64,000 nt of DNA from NCBI RefSeq assembly GCF_015209725.1, contig NZ_CP063656.1, positions 1,595,001 through 1,659,000 on the forward strand. The letters run 5' to 3'. How positions within the stretch are numbered: position 1 is the stretch's first letter; the number at the start of each line of letters is the position of its first letter. Below are positions 33,693-41,188 of this stretch, piece by piece. Source of the DNA: Lysobacter ciconiae. GTDB lineage: Bacteria > Pseudomonadota > Gammaproteobacteria > Xanthomonadales > Xanthomonadaceae. Below the pieces are notes generated by a model. The model was not told the origin of the DNA and did no database searches. It saw nothing but the letters and a program-made list of their open reading frames with translations. Position numbers and translations under genes: made by a program.

Positions 33693-33716
33693 CTTCCAAT
33701 TCCCGAGTCCATTCCC

Positions 33717-34997
33717 ATGTCCAGGTCCCCCCGCCGCTTGGTTTTCCTGCCGTTGGCGCTCGCCATCACCCTCGCCGCCTGTGGCGGTGAGCCGGAAGCA
33801 CAGCAGCGGCCCCCGACACCGGTCACGGTAGTAACGCTCGCTCCGGAAACCACGACCCTGACCCGCGAGCTGCCGGGCCGGACCACCGCCTTCCAGATTG
33901 CCGAGGTGCGGCCGCAGGTCAGCGGCATCGTCGCCAAGCGGCTGTTCCAAGAAGGCAGCATGGTCAAGGCGGGGCAGCCGCTGTACCAGTTGGACAACGC
34001 GGCCTACAAGGCCTCGGCCGCGACCGCACAGGCGCAGCTTGCCCGCGCCAGGGCGACGTTGGTGGCAGCGCGGCTCACCGCCGCGCGCTCCAGCGACCTG
34101 GCAAAGATCGATGCGGTGAGCAAGCAGGACAATGAGAACGCGATTGCGGCGCTGCGCCAGGCCGAGGCCGAGGTCGCCGCCGGCCAGGCCGCCGTGCAGA
34201 GCGCCCAGGTGACCTTGGGCTTTGCCCACATCACCGCTCCGATCAGCGGCCGGATCGGCAAATCCTCCGTCACCCAGGGCGCGCTGGTGACCGCCAACCA
34301 GCCCGAGGCGCTGGCCACGGTGCAGCAGCTGGATCCGATCTACGTCGACCTCACCCAGTCGGCCAGCGAACTGCTTGAACTGCGCAAGGGACTCGCGTCG
34401 GGAAAGCTGGAGGACGGCCGCAGCATGCCTGTCACGATCCTGCTGGAGGACGGCACCGAGTTCGGCCAGAAAGGCGAACTGGAGTTCTCCGAGGTCAGCG
34501 TCGATCCCACCACCGGCAGCTACGCGCTGCGGGTCAAGGTCGCCAACCCCGACGACCTGCTGCTGCCTGGCATGTACGTGCGCGCAGTGATCGGCGGCGG
34601 CGTCCGCCAGAACGCGATCCTGGTGCCGCAGCAGGGCATCACCCGCGACCCCAAGGGGCACGCGACGGCGATGGTGGTCAACGCCGAGAACAAGGTTGAA
34701 GTGCGCCAGGTAAAGGTCAGCCGCACCATCGGCGACAAGTGGCTGGTGGATGACGGCCTGGTGGCAGGCGACCGGGTGATTGTCGAAGGCCTGCAGAAGG
34801 TGCAGCCCGACGCGCCGGTGCAGCCGACCGAAGCCGGAGCTGAGGCTCAGGCCCCGGCCGCCCCCGGCGCTGCCGCGCCCGCGCCAGCCCAACCGGCGGC
34901 CGCGTCGCCCGGCACCCCCAATCCCGATGCCGCCGACCCGGCGCCGCCCGCCGATGCAGCAACGCCCGCTGACGACGCGCCGGCCTCGAAGCAGTAA
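33717..34997 (+). CDS. RND efflux periplasmic adaptor (AcrA/MexA/SmeD-like)
   Basis: A 426-residue periplasmic membrane-fusion lipoprotein that links the inner-membrane RND pump to the outer-membrane channel. The signal peptide ends at lipobox LAAC (MSRSPRRLVFLPLALAITLAAC). VRPQVSGIVAKRLFQEGSMV and TLGFAHITAPISGRIGKS are the two lipoyl half-motifs flanking a coiled-coil hairpin (~residues 100-160). The beta-barrel follows (DPTTGSYALRVKVANPDDLL, LPGMYVRAVI). The last ~58 residues are an Ala/Pro-rich low-complexity tail, longer than usual. It is first in a four-gene operon; the pump gene starts 14 bp downstream. Confidence 0.94.
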   Translation: MSRSPRRLVFLPLALAITLAACGGEPEAQQRPPTPVTVVTLAPETTTLTRELPGRTTAFQIAEVRPQVSGIVAKRLFQEGSMVKAGQPLYQLDNAAYKASAATAQAQLARARATLVAARLTAARSSDLAKIDAVSKQDNENAIAALRQAEAEVAAGQAAVQSAQVTLGFAHITAPISGRIGKSSVTQGALVTANQPEALATVQQLDPIYVDLTQSASELLELRKGLASGKLEDGRSMPVTILLEDGTEFGQKGELEFSEVSVDPTTGSYALRVKVANPDDLLLPGMYVRAVIGGGVRQNAILVPQQGITRDPKGHATAMVVNAENKVEVRQVKVSRTIGDKWLVDDGLVAGDRVIVEGLQKVQPDAPVQPTEAGAEAQAPAAPGAAAPAPAQPAAASPGTPNPDAADPAPPADAATPADDAPASKQ

Positions 34998-35011
34998 GCA
35001 GAGAATCCCCC

Positions 35012-38000
35012 ATGGCCCACTTCTTCATTGACCGCCCGATTTTCGCCTGGGTGATCGCGATCATCGTGATGCTCGCCGGCTCGCTGGCGATCTTCACCCT
35101 GCCCATCTCCCAGTACCCGACGATCGCGCCGCCCACGGTGTCGATCAGCGCCAACTATCCGGGCGCGTCCGCGCGGGTGGTCGAGGACTCGGTGACCCAG
35201 ATCATCGAGCAGAACCTGAAAGGCCTGGACGGCCTGATGTACTTCTCCTCCACCAGCGAGGCCAACGGCAGCGCGTCGGTCACCCTGACCTTCGAGGAGG
35301 GCACCGACCCGGACACCGCCCAGGTGCAGGTGCAGAACAAGCTCCAGTCCGCCATGCCGCTGATGCCGCAGGAAGTCCAGCGCCAGGGCGTGAACGTCAG
35401 CAAATCCTCCAGCGGATTCCTGCAGGTCATCGGCTTCGTGTCCGAGGACGGCAGCCTGGAGAAGGACGACATCGCCGACTACGTGGGGGCAAACGTCGCC
35501 GATCCGCTGAGCCGCGTCCCCGGCGTCGGCAACATCCAGGTGTTCGGCGCCAAGTACGCCATGCGCATCTGGCTCGACCCCGACAAGCTCGATACCTACG
35601 CCTTGACCCCGGCCGACATCACCGCCGCCCTGCAGGCACAGAACGCGCAGGTCGCCGTGGGCACGCTGGGCGGTGCACCCGCGATCGATGGCCAGCAGAT
35701 CAACGCGACCATCACCGCGCAGGACCGCCTGCAGACCCCGGAGCAGTTCCGCAACATCATGCTGCGCAACAACAAGGACGGCTCGGTGCTGCGGCTGGGC
35801 GACGTGGCCCGGGTCGAGCTCGGCGCGGAGAACTACGAGTTCATCACCCGCTACAACGGCCAGACCGCGACCGGTGTGGCGATCTCGCTCGCCACCGGCG
35901 CGAACGCGCTGGACACGGCCGATGGCGTGAAGAAGACCCTCGAGGAGCTGAAGCCGTTCTTCCCGCCGGGCCTGGTCGCGGTCACCCCGTTCGACTCCAC
36001 CCCGTTCGTGCGGGTGGCGATCAAGGGCGTGATCATGACCCTGATCGAGGCGATCGTGCTCGTGTTCCTGGTCATGTACCTGTTCCTGCAGAACTTCCGC
36101 GCGACCCTGATCCCGACCATCGCCGTGCCAGTGGTGCTGCTGGGCACGTTCGGCATCCTGGCCGCGCTGGGCTTCTCGGTGAACATGCTGACCATGTTCG
36201 CGATGGTGCTCGCGATCGGCTTGCTGGTGGATGACGCGATCGTGGTGGTGGAGAACGTCGAGCGACTGATGAGCGAGGAAGGCCTGTCGCCACTGGAGGC
36301 CTCGCGCAAGTCCATGGACCAGATCACCGGCGCCCTGGTCGGCATCGGCCTGGTGCTGTCGGCGGTGTTCGTGCCGATGGCGTTCCTGGGCGGATCGACC
36401 GGCGTGATCTACCGGCAGTTCTCCGCCACGATCGTGTCGGCGATGGGCCTGTCGGTGCTGGTCGCCATCGTGCTGACGCCGGCGCTGTGCGCGACGATGC
36501 TCAAGCCGATCAAGCCCGGTGAACACGGCAAGACGACCGGCTTCTTCGGCTGGTTCAACCGCCACTTCGACAGCGGCAGCGCCAAGTACCAGCGCGGCGT
36601 GCGCTCGATGATCGGCCGCCGCAAGCGCTACATGGGCATCTTCGCGCTGATGGTGCTGCTGATGGGCTTCCTGTTCCTGCGCCTGCCCAGCTCGTTCCTG
36701 CCGCCGGAGGACCAGGGCATCCTGTTCTCCGAGATCGTCGCGCCCGTCGGTGCGACCCAGCAAAGGACCATGGAGTCGATCAAGAAGGTAGAGTCCTACT
36801 TCCTGGAGAACGAGAAGGAAGCCGTGGAGTCGGTCTTCTCCATCCAGGGCTTCAGCTTCAGCGGCACCGGCCAGAACAGCGGCATGGCCTTCATCAAGCT
36901 CAAGGACTGGAGCGAGCGCAAGGACGAGGACCTGGCGGCCACGGCCGTGGCCGGTCGCGCAATGATGGGCCTGTCGGGAATCAAGGACGCATTCGCGTTC
37001 GCGTTCTCGCCGCCGGCGATTCCCGAGCTCGGCACGTCGGCCGGTTTCGCCTTCTACCTCAAGGACAACGCCGGCCTCGGCCACGACGCGCTGGTCAATG
37101 CACGCAACCAGTTGCTCGGGGCTGCCTCGCAGGATCCGATGCTGGTCAACGTGCGCCCCAACGGCAAGGAAGACGCGCCGCAGCTGCGTCTGGACATCGA
37201 CCAGCAAAAGGCCGCGGCGCTGGGCCTGTCGGCGGCGCAGATCAACGCGACGCTGGCGGCTGCCTGGGGCGGCCAGTACATCGATGATTTCATCGATCGC
37301 GGCCGGGTCAAGCGGGTGATGTTGCAGGCCGACGCGCCGTTCCGGATGGTGCCCGAGGATTTCAACCGCTGGTCGGTGCGCAACAACGAGGGCGAGATGG
37401 TGCCCTTCTCGGCCTTCGGCACCTCGCGCTGGGAATACGGCTCGCCGCGCCTGGAGCGTTACAACGGCGTGCCGGCAATGGAGATCAACGGCGAGGCGGC
37501 CCCGGGCGAGAGCTCGGGTGCGGCGATGGACCGCGTCGAGGAGCTGGCGTCGCAGTTGCCGCCGGGCTTCGAGATCGAGTGGACCGGCCTGTCCTTCCAG
37601 GAACGCGCCGCCGGTGCGCAGACCCCGCTGCTGTACACCCTCTCGCTGCTGATCGTGTTCCTCTGCCTGGCGGCGCTGTATGAGAGCTGGACCATCCCGA
37701 CGGCCGTGTTGATGGTGGCGCCGCTGGGCATCCTGGGTACGGCGCTCGCCGCATCCATGCGCGGCATGGAGCGTGACGTGTATTTCCAGGTCGCCATGCT
37801 GACCACCGTCGGGCTGACCAGCAAGAACGCGATCATGATCATCACCTTCGCCAGGGACTACATGGAGAAGGAAGGCATGGACCTGATCCGCGCCACCATG
37901 AAGGCCGTGCACGAGCGCCTGCGCCCGATCCTGATGACTTCGCTGGCCTTCGGCATGGGCGTGCTTCCCCTGGCCATCGCCACCGGCGCGGGCTCGGGTG

Positions 38001-38167
38001 CGCAGCGCGCAATCGGTACCGGCGTGCTCGGCGGAATGATCGTCGGCGCGCTGCTGGGCCTGTTCTTCGTCCCGCTCTTCTTCGTGGTCATCGAGTTGCT
38101 GTTTGACCGTGACCTGCGCAAACCCGCTGCCGAAGCCCTCGCAGCAGGAGACGACCGCAATGCATAA
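35012..38167 (+). CDS. RND multidrug efflux permease (AcrB/SmeE, HAE1 family)
   Basis: A 1051-residue inner-membrane proton-driven drug exporter, full length for HAE1-type RND pumps. MAHFFIDRPIFAWVIAI is the standard N-terminus. Proton-relay aspartates Asp407-Asp408 sit in LLVDDAIVVVENVERL. The two large periplasmic loops lie between TM1-2 and TM7-8. Motifs SKSSSGFLQVIGF, FLPPEDQGILF and KNAIMIITFARDYMEKEG are also seen. Its stop overlaps the start of the outer-membrane factor gene by eight bases. Substrates cannot be predicted, but SmeE/AcrB relatives expel many antibiotics, dyes and detergents. Confidence 0.96.
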   Translation: MAHFFIDRPIFAWVIAIIVMLAGSLAIFTLPISQYPTIAPPTVSISANYPGASARVVEDSVTQIIEQNLKGLDGLMYFSSTSEANGSASVTLTFEEGTDPDTAQVQVQNKLQSAMPLMPQEVQRQGVNVSKSSSGFLQVIGFVSEDGSLEKDDIADYVGANVADPLSRVPGVGNIQVFGAKYAMRIWLDPDKLDTYALTPADITAALQAQNAQVAVGTLGGAPAIDGQQINATITAQDRLQTPEQFRNIMLRNNKDGSVLRLGDVARVELGAENYEFITRYNGQTATGVAISLATGANALDTADGVKKTLEELKPFFPPGLVAVTPFDSTPFVRVAIKGVIMTLIEAIVLVFLVMYLFLQNFRATLIPTIAVPVVLLGTFGILAALGFSVNMLTMFAMVLAIGLLVDDAIVVVENVERLMSEEGLSPLEASRKSMDQITGALVGIGLVLSAVFVPMAFLGGSTGVIYRQFSATIVSAMGLSVLVAIVLTPALCATMLKPIKPGEHGKTTGFFGWFNRHFDSGSAKYQRGVRSMIGRRKRYMGIFALMVLLMGFLFLRLPSSFLPPEDQGILFSEIVAPVGATQQRTMESIKKVESYFLENEKEAVESVFSIQGFSFSGTGQNSGMAFIKLKDWSERKDEDLAATAVAGRAMMGLSGIKDAFAFAFSPPAIPELGTSAGFAFYLKDNAGLGHDALVNARNQLLGAASQDPMLVNVRPNGKEDAPQLRLDIDQQKAAALGLSAAQINATLAAAWGGQYIDDFIDRGRVKRVMLQADAPFRMVPEDFNRWSVRNNEGEMVPFSAFGTSRWEYGSPRLERYNGVPAMEINGEAAPGESSGAAMDRVEELASQLPPGFEIEWTGLSFQERAAGAQTPLLYTLSLLIVFLCLAALYESWTIPTAVLMVAPLGILGTALAASMRGMERDVYFQVAMLTTVGLTSKNAIMIITFARDYMEKEGMDLIRATMKAVHERLRPILMTSLAFGMGVLPLAIATGAGSGAQRAIGTGVLGGMIVGALLGLFFVPLFFVVIELLFDRDLRKPAAEALAAGDDRNA

Positions 38168-39599
38168 GCCACTTGTTACCGCGCTCGCGCTGGCGACCAG
38201 CCTGTTCGTGTCCGGCTGCGCGATGCTCGAGCCGCGGGTGCCGGAAGTGGCCCCGGCGATCCCCGCCGAATGGCCGCTGCCGCCGACCACCTCGGCCGAT
38301 GCCAATCCGCCGGCGACGGCCGCCGCGCAGCCGCAGATGGACCCGGGCGCGACACCGGTTGCCGATGTGGGCTGGCGCGACTTCTTCGTCGACCCGCGCC
38401 TGGAACAGCTCATCGCGCAGGCCCTGGAGAACAACCGCGACCTGCGCGTTGCGGTGCTGAATGTAGAGCGTGCCCGCTCGCAGTACCGCATCCAGCGCGC
38501 CGACCGGGTGCCCTCACTCGGCGTAAGCGCCGAACTGCAGCGCACAGGCGGTGATGCGCCGGTCACCGACCTCTATACCGCCGGACTTGGGATCGCGCAG
38601 TTCGAACTGGACCTGTTCGGACGCGTTCGCAGCCTCAGCCACGCCGCGTTGCAAAGCTACTTCGCAAGCGCGGAGTCGCGCCGCGCCGCGCAACTCTCGC
38701 TGGTGGCGGAGGTCGCCAATACCTACCTGGCGTTGGCGGCCGACCAGGAACTGCTTCGCGTGACCGAAGCGCGGCTGGCGAACCAGCAAGCCGCCTTTGA
38801 CCTGACCGAGAAACGCTTCGAGCTGGGCGCGCTGTCGGCGCTGGACGTCAACCAGGCCCGCACCACGGTAGAAACCGCGCGCTCCGACGTGGCACGGTTC
38901 GCCGGCCAGGTGGCCCAGGACATCAACGCACTGACCTTGCTGGTGGGCGACACGCTTGATCCTGCGTTGCTGCCGACCCGATTCGAACCGGCCGTGAGCG
39001 GCCTGGCCGGTCTGCCTGCCGGTCTGCCCTCCAGCGTGTTGCTGCGCCGGCCTGACGTGATGTCCGCGGAGCACCGCCTGCTGGCCGCGAACGCCAACAT
39101 CGGCGCCGCGCGTGCCGCCTTCTTCCCCTCCATCAGCCTGACGGGGTCGATCGGCTCGGCGAGCGATGAGCTGTCGGGGTTGTTCAAGTCCGGCAACGGC
39201 GTGTGGTCGTTCATGCCGCAGATCAACCTGCCGATTTTCCAGGGCGGCCGCCTGCGCGCCAACCTGGGCATGGCCACGGCGGATCGCGACATCGCCTTGG
39301 CCGAGTACGAGAAGTCGATCCAGAGCGGCTTCCGCGAAGTCGCCGACGCGCTGGCGCTCAGCAAGACGCTGGCCCAGCAGCGCATCGCGCAGGAAGCCCT
39401 GCTGCAGGCGGCCACGCGGACCAACGAGCTGAGCCAGGCCCGCTACGACGCCGGCTTGGACAGCTACCTCACGCTGCTGATCACCCAGCGCACGCTATAC
39501 GACGCCCAGCAGTCGCTGGTGGCCACGCTGCTTGCCGAACAGGCCAACCGCGTCACGCTGTACAAGGTGCTGGGCGGAGGCTGGGTCGAAGGCCAATGA
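38160..39599 (+). CDS. Outer-membrane factor of RND efflux (OprM/SmeF/NodT family) lipoprotein
   Basis: A 479-residue TolC-like outer-membrane channel. The signal MHKPLVTALALATSLFVSGC ends in a lipobox (VSGC), so the protein is acylated as OprM is. Two OEP repeats are visible: DPRLEQLIAQALENNRDLRV at the start of the first and SVLLRRPDVMSAEHRLLAAN opening the second. AQRRTLYDAQQS-type helices (ITQRTLYDAQQSLVATLLAEQ) close it. It overlaps the pump gene by eight bases and the tetR-type gene by four (ATGA). It completes a tripartite pump. Confidence 0.95.
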   Translation: MHKPLVTALALATSLFVSGCAMLEPRVPEVAPAIPAEWPLPPTTSADANPPATAAAQPQMDPGATPVADVGWRDFFVDPRLEQLIAQALENNRDLRVAVLNVERARSQYRIQRADRVPSLGVSAELQRTGGDAPVTDLYTAGLGIAQFELDLFGRVRSLSHAALQSYFASAESRRAAQLSLVAEVANTYLALAADQELLRVTEARLANQQAAFDLTEKRFELGALSALDVNQARTTVETARSDVARFAGQVAQDINALTLLVGDTLDPALLPTRFEPAVSGLAGLPAGLPSSVLLRRPDVMSAEHRLLAANANIGAARAAFFPSISLTGSIGSASDELSGLFKSGNGVWSFMPQINLPIFQGGRLRANLGMATADRDIALAEYEKSIQSGFREVADALALSKTLAQQRIAQEALLQAATRTNELSQARYDAGLDSYLTLLITQRTLYDAQQSLVATLLAEQANRVTLYKVLGGGWVEGQ

Positions 39600-40216
39600 A
39601 CGCCACGCCGGACCTTCCTGGAGCCAACAAGGCCGAAGCGCGCGTGGAGGCGCAGCGCGAGCGGATCCTTGTCGCCGCGCAGAAATGCTTCGTCGAGCGC
39701 GGCTTCCACGGCGCCAGCATGGCCAACATCGCCGACACGGCCGGGATGAGCGCGGGCCTGATCTACCGGTATTTCGCCGGCAAAAACGAGATCATCCTGG
39801 CCATCGTCGAGCACCAGCTGGCGATGCTGCTCAAGGACATGAACCTCAAGCGCAAGGTCGACATCACCGCCGAACTGATCGCCAGCTTCGACCGGTGCGG
39901 CGACGATGAAACCCGCGGCATGAACCCGGCCCTGCTGCTGGAAATGTCCGCCGAGGCGACCCGCGATCCCAGCATCGCCGCCTCCCTGGACGGTTTTGAC
40001 CGGGCGATGCGGGGCGCGTTGGCCGGTTGGCTGGCCGAGGACGACGAGGACGGTCGCCCCGGCCTGCCGCACGCGCTGGCCCAACAACGCGCCCTGTTGA
40101 TGCAGCTGCTGTTTGAAGGCCTGAAGGTGCGCCAGACCCGCGAACCGGACCTGGACCGCACCCTGCTTGAGGCGGCGCTGCGCGAATTCGTGCCGCAGCT
40201 GCTCAAACCGTCTTGA
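39596..40216 (+). CDS. TetR/AcrR-family transcriptional regulator, last gene of the efflux operon
   Basis: A 206-residue repressor-type regulator. The N-terminal helix-turn-helix (residues ~18-60) reads RERILVAAQKCFVERGFHGA then SMANIADTAGMSAGLIYRYF; the rest is a helical ligand-binding domain with MNPALLLEMSAEATRDPSIA. The start ATG overlaps the stop of the outer-membrane factor gene (ATGA), so regulator synthesis is coupled to the pump operon. In the related smeDEF and acrAB systems the regulator gene is divergent, so the terminal position is a variant. The probable operator is the palindrome at 33642-33659. Confidence 0.92.
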   Translation: MNATPDLPGANKAEARVEAQRERILVAAQKCFVERGFHGASMANIADTAGMSAGLIYRYFAGKNEIILAIVEHQLAMLLKDMNLKRKVDITAELIASFDRCGDDETRGMNPALLLEMSAEATRDPSIAASLDGFDRAMRGALAGWLAEDDEDGRPGLPHALAQQRALLMQLLFEGLKVRQTREPDLDRTLLEAALREFVPQLLKPS

Positions 40217-40293
40217 AATGATGCTCCACGGTCGCCGCCGACGCGTACTTCGGGCGCTGGCAGCGGGCCATGGTTTTCACCGGCCGATGGACG

Positions 40294-41148
40294 TCAGGCG
40301 GAATGACTGGAAAGCTCGTCGATCAGCGTCATCGCTGCACACGGGTTTCGCTCTTTCGCCCCACCGATGAAGAACACGAACACGTCCCGCTGCTTTGGAT
40401 CCGGCTTGGCGGACGGCGGACCGATGCGCGGCAGGTCGTCGGGTTCCCCGCCGCTGGCCCACAGGCTTGCCCGGCGCGCCCAGTCCTTGATGGCGCCGCG
40501 CTCATAGCCGGTGATGCTGTCAGCGTGTGAGCGCATCAATCGCGCGTAGACAAAATCGCCGGTGATATCGGCAAACGAGGGCTCCTCGTCCGAGTCGGTG
40601 AACACCGTCGCCATACCGTGGCTGCGCACGAGATCCCGATAGGCGGAGTCAACGAACGCCGGATCGCGCACATCCAGCGCGTGGCGCAATCGCCGGCCGT
40701 TCGCTTTTTTCGGCAGCAGGTCGAGGAATTTGGCGAAATCCTCCGCGTCGAGCTTGTGCCTGGCGGTGAACTGCCAGACCAGCGGCCCAAGGCGATCGCC
40801 CAGTTCGACAATGCCGTTGATGAAGTCGTCAATTTGCGGGCCCGTGTTCGCCAAGGTGCGGGATTCCACGATGCGTCTGGGCGCTTTCGCCGAGAACACG
40901 AATCCCTCAGGCGTTTCATCCCGCCACTTCGCGTAGATCGCGGGCTTCTGCGCGCGGTAGTAGGTGCCGTTGATCTCGATGGCGGTCAGATGCCGGCTGG
41001 CGTACTCCAGCTCGCGACGCTGCGCCAACCCGGCGGGATAGAACATTCCCGCGCGCCAAGGCGCGTATGTCCATCCGCCGACGCCGACACGGATGCGATC
41101 GACGCCGGGCGCTGCAGGTTCGTCAGGAGCGCGCTTGGCGTCGGACAT
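40294..41148 (-). CDS. DUF72 family protein (YecE-like)
   Basis: A 284-residue cytosolic protein of the DUF72/YecE family, a TIM-barrel fold. It opens with RVGVGGWTYAPWRAGMFYP, followed by LEYASRHLTAIEINGTYYR, PEGFVFSAKAPR and the long ELGDRLGPLVWQFTARHK segment, all conserved in DUF72. The function is unknown. ATG at 41148 begins the protein after which the conserved GGWTY motif follows at ~residue 21; the frame is open to 41316 without conservation. It lies downstream of the UvrA-like gene on the same strand, 40 bp away. Confidence 0.92.
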   Translation of the reverse strand: MSDAKRAPDEPAAPGVDRIRVGVGGWTYAPWRAGMFYPAGLAQRRELEYASRHLTAIEINGTYYRAQKPAIYAKWRDETPEGFVFSAKAPRRIVESRTLANTGPQIDDFINGIVELGDRLGPLVWQFTARHKLDAEDFAKFLDLLPKKANGRRLRHALDVRDPAFVDSAYRDLVRSHGMATVFTDSDEEPSFADITGDFVYARLMRSHADSITGYERGAIKDWARRASLWASGGEPDDLPRIGPPSAKPDPKQRDVFVFFIGGAKERNPCAAMTLIDELSSHSA

Positions 41149-41188
41149 ATGCAGACTCCGCTTGGGACCGCGGCCAGTCTGGCACGGA

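Larger units (their letters stand above)
33389..33716. other. 328 bp divergent intergenic region between TonB receptor and efflux operon
   Basis: The only gene-free stretch above 300 bases. The right third holds the promoter, operator and leader hairpin of the efflux operon (annotated separately). In the left part I see an 11-base palindrome GACTTAAAGTC (33513-33523) and TTTCCGC/GCGGAAA arms 23 bases apart (33537-33573), either of which might control the TonB receptor. I see no B12-box riboswitch, Fur box, tRNA or reading frame of substance. Confidence 0.7.

Noticed and set aside
34847..38566. A 1239-codon open frame antisense to the efflux adaptor, pump and channel genes
   Set aside because: It lies fully opposite well-identified genes, is His/Arg/Gln-rich low complexity and has no motif. 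Long antisense frames are normal in high-GC DNA with strong third-position bias.
39203..39595. N-terminal extension of the TetR-type frame
   Set aside because: It overlaps the outer-membrane factor gene in another frame; the HTH begins shortly after the ATGA-coupled start at 39596.
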